64,000 nucleotides of DNA from CAZKAP01 sp964552195. Lineage in GTDB: Bacteria > Bacteroidota > Bacteroidia > Flavobacteriales > Flavobacteriaceae. The stretch covers positions 248,001-312,000 of the forward strand of contig CAZKFM010000001.1 of assembly GCA_964552195.1 (NCBI GenBank), given 5' to 3'. Position numbers and translations under genes: made by a program. This document shows positions 26,458 through 35,391 of the stretch, one piece after another (the stretch's first letter is position 1; the number at the start of each line of letters is the position of its first letter). A model generated the notes under the pieces. The model was not told where the DNA came from. It made no database searches and saw nothing but the letters and a program-made list of their open reading frames with translations.

Positions 26458-27306
26458 TTAATTTAAAGCAATGTTGTCTATCAGCCGAACTCCTTCGAGC
26501 CTAACGGCGATAAACGCTCTGTATTTCAGTGTTTTCTGTTTCTTTAACGCCGGGGTAAGGGTTTCTGTATCGGCGATCTCGAAGTATTCCAGTTCCATCC
26601 CGTCCTCACCACTGAGCTGGCTTTCCACCCACTGGCGAATCCAGCCCGGCTCCTTACTGCCAAATTTGAGTTTGGCTCCTTTGAGCAATTCGAAAATCGA
26701 ACCTGCCTTATCCCTTCCTCGTTCACTTAGTCGCTGATTTCGCGAACTCCTTGCCAATCCGTTGGCTTCTCGTTCAATGGGGCATCCTACAATATCTATA
26801 CCCAATTTCTTCTGCTGCACCATTTTACGCACAATCATCAGCTGCTGGTAGTCTTTTTCACCGAAATAGGCCCTGTTGGGTCGAACCAACCGGAATAACT
26901 TCTCAACCACCGTAGCTACCCCATCGAAATGCCCTGGCCGGTGCACCCCTTCCATGGATTTCTCCAGGCCGTCGAAGTGGTACGCGTCCGATCGTGGTCC
27001 TTCCGGATAGAGTTCCTCCTGAACGGGCGCAAATACCACTATGTCCTCCGAGAGTTCCGACAAAAGACCGATGTCGGCCTCCAGCGTTTCCGGATACGCT
27101 TCGAAATCCCCGGGATCGTTAAACTGAGTGGGATTAACATATATGCTAACCACCGTAACGCGGTTCTCGAAGAGCGAACGACGTACCAGGGAAAGATGTC
27201 CGAGATGCAGGGCGCCCATGGTAGGAACCATGCCAACGGAAGCTCTCCTGCCCCGTCGTTCATTCAACATTTCTTCCAGTTCTTTTTTGGAACCGATAGC
27301 CTTCAT
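26458..27306 (-). CDS. panC: Pantoate--beta-alanine ligase (pantothenate synthetase)
   Basis: A 282-residue nucleotidyltransferase-fold ligase that joins pantoate and beta-alanine via a pantoyl-adenylate. Motifs: the HLGH of TMGALHLGHLSL, YVNPTQF, GEKDYQQLMIVRKM, and SSRNQRLS replacing the KMSKS-like loop. The ATG at 27306 gives the normal N-terminus (MKAIGSKKELEEM). An upstream ATG would add 11 residues overlapping the promoter element at 27326-27333. First gene of the leftward pan-radA run and divergent from the glycogen-synthase-like gene. Confidence 0.96.
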   Translation of the reverse strand: MKAIGSKKELEEMLNERRGRRASVGMVPTMGALHLGHLSLVRRSLFENRVTVVSIYVNPTQFNDPGDFEAYPETLEADIGLLSELSEDIVVFAPVQEELYPEGPRSDAYHFDGLEKSMEGVHRPGHFDGVATVVEKLFRLVRPNRAYFGEKDYQQLMIVRKMVQQKKLGIDIVGCPIEREANGLARSSRNQRLSERGRDKAGSIFELLKGAKLKFGSKEPGWIRQWVESQLSGEDGMELEYFEIADTETLTPALKKQKTLKYRAFIAVRLEGVRLIDNIALN

Positions 27307-27325
27307 TGTCAGTTGTAAGGGCTCG

Positions 27326-27333
27326 CAAAAATA
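27326..27333 (-). promoter_or_regulatory. -7 promoter element for panC
   Basis: On the minus strand this reads TATTTTTG, an exact TAnnTTTG match about 20 bases upstream of the panC ATG at 27306. It is back to back with an element for the opposite gene at 27365-27372. Confidence 0.6.
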
Positions 27334-27364
27334 GCACAAATACTGGTAAACCGTGAATTTTTTG

Positions 27365-27372
27365 TACTTTTG
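27365..27372 (+). promoter_or_regulatory. -7 promoter element for the glycogen-synthase-like gene
   Basis: TACTTTTG is an exact TAnnTTTG match 34 bases before the ATG at 27407. This supports the internal ATG over an in-frame ATG at 27353, which would precede the promoter element. Confidence 0.6.
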
Positions 27373-27406
27373 CCGCTATGTTTCGGCACAGGTAAAACCT
27401 CTACTT

Positions 27407-28222
27407 ATGAATGGCAAAAGGATATTGTTTGTTTCCTCTGAACTGGTTCCCTACTTACCCGAGAATCAGGTTTCGCTCATGTCTTACGAGGCCCCTCGTA
27501 TGGTTAACAGCAGCGGAGGGCAAATTCGCATCTTTATGCCCCGGTACGGGAACATTAACGAGCGCAGGCACCAGCTGCACGAGGTTATCCGCCTTTCAGG
27601 TATGAATTTGGTAATCAACGACATGGATATGCCTTTGATTATTAAGGTGGCCTCTATTCCCAGAGAACGCATACAGGTATACTTCATTGATAATGAGGAA
27701 TACTTCAAAAGAAAGGGAACCTTGCGGGACCCTAAGGGCGAACTCTATCCGGATAATGATGAGAGGGCTATATTCTTTGCCAAAGGTGTGGTCGAAACGG
27801 TAAAGAAACTCAACTGGTCTCCGGATATCATTCACGTACATGGCTGGTTATCCTCCCTACTGCCGTTATACCTGAAAGAATTCTATGCCAACGAGCCACT
27901 TTTCGTTCAGAGCAAGATCGTCACTTCGGTTTATGGACCGGGATTCGAAGGAACCCTGGACGAAGGGATGATGGACAAAATACTGTTCGATGGCATCGAT
28001 AAGGACAAAGTAAGTGTGCTCGAAACTCCAGACTATAATAATCTGTTAAAGGTCGCAGTCGACTTCTCAGATGCCGTTATTTTAGCCTCAGAAGATGTTC
28101 CGGAGGATTTGAAGAACTACGTCGAGGGTATGGATAAGCCGGCCCTGTCGTATGTTCCCTTCCAGGAAACGGAAGAGGCCTATTCAGAATTCTATAAGAC
28201 GGAGGTTTTAACCAGCATATGA
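27407..28222 (+). CDS. Glycogen/starch synthase-like protein, N-terminal GT5 domain only
   Basis: A 271-residue protein resembling the N-terminal Rossmann half of bacterial glycogen synthase: KRILFVSSELVPYLPEN, an inserted GGQIRIFMPRYG, and DIIHVHGWLSSLLPLYL. It ends before the C-terminal GT1-type domain that binds ADP-glucose in true GlgA (about 480 residues). The usual KTGGL motif near the start is replaced by MVNSSGG. It may be a non-catalytic or partner-dependent relative; its stop overlaps the start of DUF4270 by ATGA. Widely conserved beside panC in Flavobacteriia. Confidence 0.75.
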   Translation: MNGKRILFVSSELVPYLPENQVSLMSYEAPRMVNSSGGQIRIFMPRYGNINERRHQLHEVIRLSGMNLVINDMDMPLIIKVASIPRERIQVYFIDNEEYFKRKGTLRDPKGELYPDNDERAIFFAKGVVETVKKLNWSPDIIHVHGWLSSLLPLYLKEFYANEPLFVQSKIVTSVYGPGFEGTLDEGMMDKILFDGIDKDKVSVLETPDYNNLLKVAVDFSDAVILASEDVPEDLKNYVEGMDKPALSYVPFQETEEAYSEFYKTEVLTSI

Positions 28223-30081
28223 GGGCTAAAAATGGGTTCGGAATCCTGATGGGATTCCTGATACTGGCAGGTACAATTATGTCCTGTGAAGAAGAAGAAA
28301 TAACCCTGGGTCAGGGGGTAATAGCAGGAGACCCGTTCAGTACAGGCCAACAGGCCTATGAGGTGAAGGCGTACAACCGATCTCTGCAGGCGGTACAGAC
28401 CAATAAACTGCCCCTATATCAGTTGGGGACTTACCCCGACGCGGCATTCGGTGACTTGCAATCCCGCATCATTACTCAGGTCCAATTGGTAAACGTGAAT
28501 CCCTTTTTCGGGACACGCCGGCAGGATTTCGAAGAGCTGACCGATACTACAGAGCCCAGGGATACCATAAACGAGAATGAGACGGTAAAGGAGGTCTTTC
28601 TTTACATTCCATTCCTTCAACCTACGGGTTCACAAAGAGATACCGATAACGACGGGGTCAGTAATGACCTGGATGCAGAGCCTGATAATCCAGAGAATGA
28701 CAGCGATGGAGATGGCCTGACCAATGCAGAAGAGCGCATAGCGGGGTCCGATCCGCTCAATCCGGATACCGACGGGGATGGAATCACTGACGATGAGGAC
28801 GACGATACCCAGGTAAACAATTTTGCCCGGAGGCTTGAGATTGACAGCATATATGGAAACCGGGAAGTGACCGCACAACTTCGGGTCGAAAAATCGACGT
28901 ATTTCCTCAGGGATCTCGATCCGACCAATAATTTTGAGACTGCCCAGGACTACTATTCCAATCAGGATATATCCGGGTTTGTTGAACCTACACCACTGTA
29001 CGACGGCCCCATTACGATCAGCGATGAGCAAATCGTCTTCTTTCAGGAGGACGACCCGGAGACCGAAGAAGATGAATCTCTGATCATTGACGCCGCCCGA
29101 ACCCTGAATCCCGGGATACGAGTTCCACTAAACAACGAGGTTTTTCAGCGTGACATACTTGATATGGAGGGGAGTTCGGAACTGCTAAGTCGGTCAAATT
29201 TCCTGAACTGGTTCAGGGGCTTACAGATTTCACTGGATTCACCGGAACCGCTGTATATGCTGCTCGATCTGACCCAGGCCGTTATCAGCATATCCTACGA
29301 ATACGACGTCTTCAACAGCAATGACACCTCAGACGATTTTACCGATGACTTTATAGATAAGGATGAACGTTCCTTCAATCTCAGGTTGCTAACGGGTTCA
29401 CAGGCCTCAATAACCGGTAACGCTACGAATACCTACGTTCAAACCCCTGCTTCGGCCGAGGTACTTACTGCGGCAGGCAGCCAGGAGGAGGCCAGTCGTT
29501 TGTACATCAAGGGAAGTACCGGGAACTTAGGACAACTCAGGCTTTTTGGGGAGGACGGTACCGACGAGGACATCATCGAGGAGATCCGGTCCAACAATTG
29601 GATTATTAATGAGGCCCGACTGCGGGTGCCTGTGGACAAGCAGGCACTTAGCGCTTATGGCATCACCCGGGTTCCCCCCAGGTTATACCTGTATAATGCG
29701 CGAACGAATCAGCCACTTTACAATCCCATAACCGAGCTGTCCTCTTCCAATTCCCCTCTTGGGATATTCCTGAATTACGACGGACTTCTAGACGAAGACG
29801 ATGGAGTACAGGACGCTATTTACGAATTTCGAATAACCGATTTTATCAACGACATCATAATTCGCGACTCGATTAATGATCCCATCGGGATAACCGCTAC
29901 GGCGGATATCGGCATCATCGCTACCGATAAGGCACTCACCAGCGACCCTTCCGTGACGGAGGATTATCCCGTTATGGCGGCGATAACCCCCTTGAGTACG
30001 GTGTTGTTTGGTTCGGCGGTGGAGGAGGAATACCGCGATAAGCGAATACAACTGATATTGTACTATACCGAATCGGAATAG
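28219..30081 (+). CDS. DUF4270 lipoprotein with thrombospondin-type-3 calcium repeats
   Basis: A 620-residue lipoprotein (lipobox ending TIMSC23) of the Bacteroidota DUF4270 family: beta-rich, with the conserved opening ITLGQGVIAGDPFST. Between the first strands, residues about 141-200 carry acidic DxDxDG repeats (DTDNDGVSND, DSDGDGLTNAEE, DTDGDGITDD), which are thrombospondin type 3/Ca-binding units not part of the core family. The last segment (about 540-620) returns to family sequence (RIQLILYYTE). It is coupled to the upstream gene by ATGA and precedes glmS by 207 bases. Surface or periplasmic role unknown. Confidence 0.82.
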   Translation: MRAKNGFGILMGFLILAGTIMSCEEEEITLGQGVIAGDPFSTGQQAYEVKAYNRSLQAVQTNKLPLYQLGTYPDAAFGDLQSRIITQVQLVNVNPFFGTRRQDFEELTDTTEPRDTINENETVKEVFLYIPFLQPTGSQRDTDNDGVSNDLDAEPDNPENDSDGDGLTNAEERIAGSDPLNPDTDGDGITDDEDDDTQVNNFARRLEIDSIYGNREVTAQLRVEKSTYFLRDLDPTNNFETAQDYYSNQDISGFVEPTPLYDGPITISDEQIVFFQEDDPETEEDESLIIDAARTLNPGIRVPLNNEVFQRDILDMEGSSELLSRSNFLNWFRGLQISLDSPEPLYMLLDLTQAVISISYEYDVFNSNDTSDDFTDDFIDKDERSFNLRLLTGSQASITGNATNTYVQTPASAEVLTAAGSQEEASRLYIKGSTGNLGQLRLFGEDGTDEDIIEEIRSNNWIINEARLRVPVDKQALSAYGITRVPPRLYLYNARTNQPLYNPITELSSSNSPLGIFLNYDGLLDEDDGVQDAIYEFRITDFINDIIIRDSINDPIGITATADIGIIATDKALTSDPSVTEDYPVMAAITPLSTVLFGSAVEEEYRDKRIQLILYYTESE

Positions 30082-30224
30082 TGGTGCGCCGATTGCTGAA
30101 TTTCTGACTCCAATGCAACCTTAATGCCGCTTAGATTATGTGCTACAGGGTGGTGTCGCATACCATTCCCATGAATTCTTCGTTATTTTTTCAGATTGCG
30201 TACAGCAGTGTGTTGTACTATGCA

Positions 30225-30232
30225 TATTTTTG
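30225..30232 (+). promoter_or_regulatory. -7 promoter element for glmS
   Basis: TATTTTTG is an exact TAnnTTTG match, giving a leader of about 50 bases to the ATG at 30289. The 207-base gap 30082-30288 holds no protein-like ORF. Its presence shows that glmS need not depend on the DUF4270 operon. Confidence 0.5.
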
Positions 30233-30288
30233 GGGATTGATCGGGTTTTAATTCCTTGATTTTTAACTGCTAACTAACTCGGGCCAGT

Positions 30289-32136
30289 ATGTGTGGAATA
30301 GTTGGATATATCGGACACAGGGATGCCTATCCCATTTTGATTAAGGGCTTGCAACGCCTGGAATACAGGGGCTATGACAGTGCCGGAATCATGCTTTTTG
30401 AGGATAGTGAAATCGCCCTGACCAAGACAAAGGGAAAGGTGGAGGATTTGAAGAAGTTGTCCGATGAAAAGGGACATGTACATGGCACCCTGGGGATCGG
30501 TCATACGCGCTGGGCAACCCACGGAGCGCCTAACGACATCAACGCGCATCCCCATATTTCCAATTCGGGTGACCTGGTCATGATTCACAACGGAATCATT
30601 GAAAACTATGGGTCCATTCGACAGGCACTAACCAATCGCGGCTATACCTTTCAGTCCGAAACCGATACGGAGGTTTTGGTGAACCTGATCGAGGAGATCA
30701 AAAACAAGGAGGGGGTCAAGCTCGGCAAGGCCGTTCAGATTGCCCTTAACGAGGTGTACGGTGCCTATGCCATAGTGGTTTTCGACCGAAACAAGCCCGA
30801 CGAACTGGTAGTGGCCAAATTGGGTAGTCCGTTGGCCATCGGAATAGGAGAGGAAGAGTACTTTGTGGCTTCCGATGCCTCTCCCTTTATCGAATACACC
30901 AACAATGCGGTTTATCTGGAAGACGGTGAAGTGGCCATTATCCGCCCGGGCAAAGAGATTAAGCTGCGCAAGGTGGAGAACGACGAGATCGCCTATCCCG
31001 ATATCCTGGAACTCAAGATGAGCCTGGAGGAAATCGAAAAGGGAGGCTACGATCACTTCATGCTCAAGGAGATTTATGAACAACCACGAGCCATACAGGA
31101 TACCTATAGGGGACGTCTGCAGGCCGATAAGGGTCTGATCAAGATGTCCGGGATAGACCAGAATTCTGAACGTTTTCTGGCCGCACCCCGTATACTGATA
31201 GTGGCCTGCGGGACTTCCTGGCATGCCGGCCTGGTGGCCGAGTACATATTCGAGGATCTGGCGCGTATACCGGTTGAGGTGGAATACGCCTCTGAGTTCC
31301 GGTACCGGAATCCCGTGATAAATATAGACGACCTGGTGATTGCCATTTCCCAATCCGGAGAGACTGCAGATACTCTGGCCGCCATTAAACTGGCCAAGGA
31401 ACGCGGAGCCTTCGTATTCGGGGTCTGTAATGTGGTGGGCTCTTCCATAGCACGGGAGACGCATGCGGGGGCCTATACCCATGCCGGACCCGAGATCGGA
31501 GTTGCCTCGACCAAGGCATTCACCACACAAATCACTGTGCTGCTCATGATGGCTCTTAAGCTCGCTAAAGAAAAGGGGGTCTTTTCCGATTCCCGCTTCC
31601 ATGAAATTCTTACCGAATTGGAGGGTATACCGGAGAAGGTCGAAAAAACCCTGGAATCCAACGATTTGGTTAGGGAAATCGCCGAAGTTTACAAGGACTC
31701 GGCCAATTGCCTGTATCTCGGAAGGGGCTACAACTTTCCTGTTGCCCTGGAGGGTGCTCTTAAACTAAAGGAAATCAGCTACATCCACGCCGAAGGCTAT
31801 CCCGCCGCAGAGATGAAGCACGGGCCTATCGCCCTAATAGATGAGCAGATGCCCGTAGTGGTGATCGCCACCCGTAGGGGTCATTACGATAAAGTTGTTA
31901 GCAACATACAGGAGATCAAATCCCGTAAGGGTAAGATCATTGCCATCGTCACCGAAGGTGATATCACGGTCCGCGACCTGGCGGATCACGTTATCGAGAT
32001 TCCGGAGGCCTCCGAATGCCTGACGCCCCTGCTCACGACCATTCCCCTTCAGCTCTTATCTTACCATATCGCACTGATGCGTGGCTGTAATGTGGATCAG
32101 CCCAGGAACCTGGCCAAATCGGTTACGGTGGAGTAG
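30289..32136 (+). CDS. glmS: Glutamine--fructose-6-phosphate aminotransferase
   Basis: A 615-residue enzyme making glucosamine-6-phosphate, the entry to peptidoglycan and lipopolysaccharide amino sugars. Class II glutamine amidotransferase domain at 2-about 220: Cys2 is the nucleophile (MCGIVGYIG), with GHTRWATHG and NAHPH. Two SIS sugar-isomerase domains follow (CGTSWHAG; SQSGETADTLAA; GRGYNFPVALEGALKLKEI), and the C-terminus is the conserved DQPRNLAKSVTVE. Length is normal. No glmS-ribozyme-like structure was recognised in the leader. Confidence 0.97.
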   Translation: MCGIVGYIGHRDAYPILIKGLQRLEYRGYDSAGIMLFEDSEIALTKTKGKVEDLKKLSDEKGHVHGTLGIGHTRWATHGAPNDINAHPHISNSGDLVMIHNGIIENYGSIRQALTNRGYTFQSETDTEVLVNLIEEIKNKEGVKLGKAVQIALNEVYGAYAIVVFDRNKPDELVVAKLGSPLAIGIGEEEYFVASDASPFIEYTNNAVYLEDGEVAIIRPGKEIKLRKVENDEIAYPDILELKMSLEEIEKGGYDHFMLKEIYEQPRAIQDTYRGRLQADKGLIKMSGIDQNSERFLAAPRILIVACGTSWHAGLVAEYIFEDLARIPVEVEYASEFRYRNPVINIDDLVIAISQSGETADTLAAIKLAKERGAFVFGVCNVVGSSIARETHAGAYTHAGPEIGVASTKAFTTQITVLLMMALKLAKEKGVFSDSRFHEILTELEGIPEKVEKTLESNDLVREIAEVYKDSANCLYLGRGYNFPVALEGALKLKEISYIHAEGYPAAEMKHGPIALIDEQMPVVVIATRRGHYDKVVSNIQEIKSRKGKIIAIVTEGDITVRDLADHVIEIPEASECLTPLLTTIPLQLLSYHIALMRGCNVDQPRNLAKSVTVE

Positions 32137-32377
32137 ACGGTTGTTTCGACCAACCTTCTCGAAATCGAGGGCTCACTTCTGAGTATAACTGTGGGGATAT
32201 GGCCGTGTTTGGAAAGAATTCACTCTCCTGAAACGGGCACGAAAACGGAATCGCTAACGTTTTGTTAGAGAATTCTTTCGTAAGCGGTTTGCATTTTACG
32301 AAAACGTTATTTTCCTTCGTGTAGAAATACAGATTTACAGTATATTGCCCGATAAGCTAACTTAAACTAGTTCAACA
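32137..32377. promoter_or_regulatory. Leader region with inverted and direct repeats before a TonB receptor
   Basis: This 241-base gap contains an 8-bp inverted repeat (TTTCGTAA 32276-32283 / TTACGAAA 32296-32303, 12-base spacer). The 9-mer ACGAAAACG appears twice in direct orientation (32239-32247 and 32298-32306). No exact TAnnTTTG is present. The layout suggests an operator for a dedicated regulator of the receptor (inference). Confidence 0.4.
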
Positions 32378-35197
32378 ATGAAAAAACTAATTTTCAGTAT
32401 GCTGGCCCTGCTCGCGACCATGGGCCTTTTTGCGCAAACCCAGATACAGGGTAAGGTAGTGGACCAGAATGGTCAGCCCGTTCCGGGAGCTAATCTTGCC
32501 GTAGTCGGGCTGGCCGAAGGAGCGGTGGCCGATTTCGATGGAAATTACGCCCTGAATACCAGTGCCGATCTGCCTTTCGACCTGATAGTTACCAGTATCG
32601 GTTATAAGGAGGTTCGGGTAACCATCACTTCCGCAGGAAGGCAGTCCGATATCGTCATGGAGGCGGCGAGCACCCAATTGGATGAAATCGTTATTTCGGC
32701 CTCCCGTACACCGGAACGTATATTTGAATCTCCGGTTTCCGTGGAGCGCTTTGGAATCAAGGACATACAAAACACCTCCGCAGCCACATTTTACGACGGG
32801 CTGCAGAATCTGAAAGGGGTAGATATCAACACCAACTCCCTGACCTTCCAGTCGATCAATACCCGTGGATTCGCCACCTTCGCCAACGTGCGCTTCATGC
32901 AGCTGGTGGATGGAATGGACAACTCCGCGCCCGGTCTGAACTTCGTACTGGGTAACCTGGTCGGTGTTTCCCCTCTGGACCTGCAAAGCATCGAGATCCT
33001 TCCCGGTGCCTCTTCCGCCCTTTACGGAGCGGGGGCCTTTAACGGTATCCTGTTTATGCAGAGCAAGAATCCTTTCGAAACCCCTGGTATCAGTGCTTAC
33101 TACAAACGCGGCATAACCGAGCAGGAGGCCGCCGGTGTAAATGACTATTGGGACTTCGGTGTTCGTGCTGCCTATAAGTTCACCCCCTGGCTGGCCGCCA
33201 AGGCAAACATTTCGGTACTCAGGGGTGAGGACTGGCATGCCAATAATTTCATAGACGTGAATAATCCCGGAGCCGACCGCAGTAATCCGGCTTATGATGG
33301 ATTGAATATATATGGGGATGAGGTAGCCACCTTGCTGAACTTCGACCAGTTGGCAGGTCTTCCCAGCGGGACCCTGGGATCGGCAGTGGTCTCCCGTACC
33401 GGATATACCGAGCAGGAACTGGCGGATTACGGTGCACAGAGTCTGAAATCTGATTTTGCCGTGCACATCCGTCCCTTCGAGGACGATCTGGAGGTGATCT
33501 GGAACAGCCGCATCGGAAGCGGTACCACCATCTACCAGGGTGCGAACCGTTACTCTGTTACCGGGTTTACCCTGCAGCAACACAAGCTCGAAGTGCGCAA
33601 CGACAACTTCTTTATACGCGGATATGTGGTTTCTGAGGATTCCGGAGATTCATACGACACGCGTTTCGCAGCGATCAATACCAACCGCCAGTGGAAAGGC
33701 GATGAGCAGTGGTTTACTCAGTATGCAGAGACTTATATCGGTGCCCGTCTGGGAATCGGATCCGGAGTCCTGGCCTCGGATGAACAGGCTCATGCCGCAG
33801 CCCGTGCGGTAGCAGACCAAGGGCGTCTCATACCAGGAACCCCCGAGTTCCAGCGTGCCTTTGACCGGGTGATTCAGGATGGTGACCTGACAACCGGAGC
33901 GAGGTTTATCGATAACACCAAGTTCCGGCACGTAAACGGAAATTACAATCTGGCTCACCTCATTGACGACTGGGCCGACATACAGGTTGGAGGATCGTTC
34001 CGGGAGTATGTATTGAATTCTCAGGGCACCATATTTACTGATTTTGATGGCCCTATTACCTACAATGAATACGGAGCCTATGTACAGGGGCAGAAGAAGT
34101 TTGCCGACGATCGCGTGAAGCTTACCGCCTCCGTTCGCTACGACAAGAACCAGTTCTTTGACGGCTTTCTTTCCCCGCGTTTCGCCCTGGGTGTGACCCT
34201 GGGTGAAAACCGTAACCACAACCTCCGTATCTCTGCTCAGCAGGGATTCAGAAACCCTACTACTCAGGACCTCTTTATCGGTCTGGATGTAGGAGCCGGT
34301 ATCCTGGTAGGATCCGCACCGGATAACCTCGACAGGGACATCCGTAATTTTGGTCTTAATCCTACGGGTACAGGTTCCCTGCTTAATGGTGGAGCAACCA
34401 GCGTCGAGATTCGTGGTCGAGCCGCTTACGAGAACTCCTTTACAGCGGCTTCGGCTCAGGCATTTGCCGCCCAGGCTGCTCAGGGTAATTTCAATCTCGC
34501 CCTGTTGGAAATTGCCAATCCTGACCTGATTCAGCCTGAGGAGATTACCACTTTTGAAGGGGGATACAGAGCCCAGCTGGGTGCCTTTACCATAGATGCG
34601 AGCGCCTACTATAATATCTATAACAGCTTTGTTGTACTGGAAGATGTAGTAGTTCCTCTTTACGGAGACGTAAACCTGACTCAGACCATCCCAGGAACCC
34701 AGACCCCTTTGGCTGTAGCGGCATTGGGCAACGGCGACTTCCAGGGCTATCAGACCTACACCAATTTCGGTGAGGAGATCAAGTCTTACGGAGCCGTGGT
34801 TGGGGTAGATGTGGCCCTGCCGCATAATTTTAATTTCGGTGTGAATTACACATTCAATGAGTTGGATTTCGACCGGGCACGTTTCCCAGATTTCCAGACC
34901 AACTTCAACACTCCCGAGCACCGTGTTAAGGTGTCTCTGGGTAATGAGGAAATTGTGAAGAATGTCGGATTCCAGGTGAACTACCGATGGAGTGACGAAT
35001 ACCTGTGGGAAGCCAGTTTTGCCACTGGTCGTATTCCATCCTTCTCGGTGCTGGACGCTCAGGCGAACTTCCGCATACCCAAGTACAAGGCAGCCCTTAA
35101 GGTGGGTGCCTCCAACCTGCTGAACGAAGAGTATGTAACCGCCTTCGGAACGGGTAATATTGGAAGGATTGTTTACGCCTCCCTGACCTTTAATTAG
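32378..35197 (+). CDS. TonB-dependent receptor with carboxypeptidase-regulatory domain
   Basis: A 939-residue outer-membrane receptor: signal peptide (LLATMGLFAQ), carboxypeptidase-D-regulatory domain at about 24-105 (IQGKVVDQNGQPVPGANLAV), a TonB-box-like LDEIVISASRTPERI, a plug at about 125-235 (INTRGFATFANVRFMQLVDG; IEILPGASSALYGAGAFNG) and a barrel ending FGTGNIGRIVYASLTFN. The plug is of the outer-membrane cobalamin/siderophore receptor kind rather than SusC. No partner lipoprotein lies beside it. It has its own leader with repeats upstream and a strong terminator downstream, so it is monocistronic. Substrate unknown. Confidence 0.92.
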   Translation: MKKLIFSMLALLATMGLFAQTQIQGKVVDQNGQPVPGANLAVVGLAEGAVADFDGNYALNTSADLPFDLIVTSIGYKEVRVTITSAGRQSDIVMEAASTQLDEIVISASRTPERIFESPVSVERFGIKDIQNTSAATFYDGLQNLKGVDINTNSLTFQSINTRGFATFANVRFMQLVDGMDNSAPGLNFVLGNLVGVSPLDLQSIEILPGASSALYGAGAFNGILFMQSKNPFETPGISAYYKRGITEQEAAGVNDYWDFGVRAAYKFTPWLAAKANISVLRGEDWHANNFIDVNNPGADRSNPAYDGLNIYGDEVATLLNFDQLAGLPSGTLGSAVVSRTGYTEQELADYGAQSLKSDFAVHIRPFEDDLEVIWNSRIGSGTTIYQGANRYSVTGFTLQQHKLEVRNDNFFIRGYVVSEDSGDSYDTRFAAINTNRQWKGDEQWFTQYAETYIGARLGIGSGVLASDEQAHAAARAVADQGRLIPGTPEFQRAFDRVIQDGDLTTGARFIDNTKFRHVNGNYNLAHLIDDWADIQVGGSFREYVLNSQGTIFTDFDGPITYNEYGAYVQGQKKFADDRVKLTASVRYDKNQFFDGFLSPRFALGVTLGENRNHNLRISAQQGFRNPTTQDLFIGLDVGAGILVGSAPDNLDRDIRNFGLNPTGTGSLLNGGATSVEIRGRAAYENSFTAASAQAFAAQAAQGNFNLALLEIANPDLIQPEEITTFEGGYRAQLGAFTIDASAYYNIYNSFVVLEDVVVPLYGDVNLTQTIPGTQTPLAVAALGNGDFQGYQTYTNFGEEIKSYGAVVGVDVALPHNFNFGVNYTFNELDFDRARFPDFQTNFNTPEHRVKVSLGNEEIVKNVGFQVNYRWSDEYLWEASFATGRIPSFSVLDAQANFRIPKYKAALKVGASNLLNEEYVTAFGTGNIGRIVYASLTFN

Positions 35198-35221
35198 GCT
35201 TTATTTCAATAGTGATATATC

Positions 35222-35252
35222 AGCGGCCGCCATGAGCGGCCGCTTTCTTTTT
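35222..35252 (+). terminator. Intrinsic terminator after the 32.4 kb TonB receptor
   Basis: A 9-bp GC-rich stem (AGCGGCCGC / GCGGCCGCT, loop CATGA) is followed by TTCTTTTT. Each arm contains a NotI recognition sequence. It separates the receptor from atpDC. Confidence 0.9.
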
Positions 35253-35326
35253 GCCTTTTGAGACAAAAGTCAGAGCTAACCCTTTTCAATTTTGGTCGAA
35301 GTGTTTTTCCTATGGGGGGAACTTTC

Positions 35327-35334
35327 TATCTTTG
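35327..35334 (+). promoter_or_regulatory. -7 promoter element for atpDC and probably the bio genes
   Basis: TATCTTTG is an exact TAnnTTTG match 57 bases before the atpD ATG. A small leader hairpin (GGGG 35348-35351 / CCCC 35358-35361) follows the predicted transcription start. Confidence 0.6.
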
Positions 35335-35391
35335 CTGCCAATTTAGAGGGGTGTACGCCCCGAGCGATTCAATAACATACTGTACGGAATA

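Noticed and set aside
32387..34921. Two long minus-strand frames (398 and 423 codons) opposite the 32.4 kb TonB receptor
   Set aside because: Long antisense frames are expected in GC-rich genes with biased third positions; the receptor strand has full family features.
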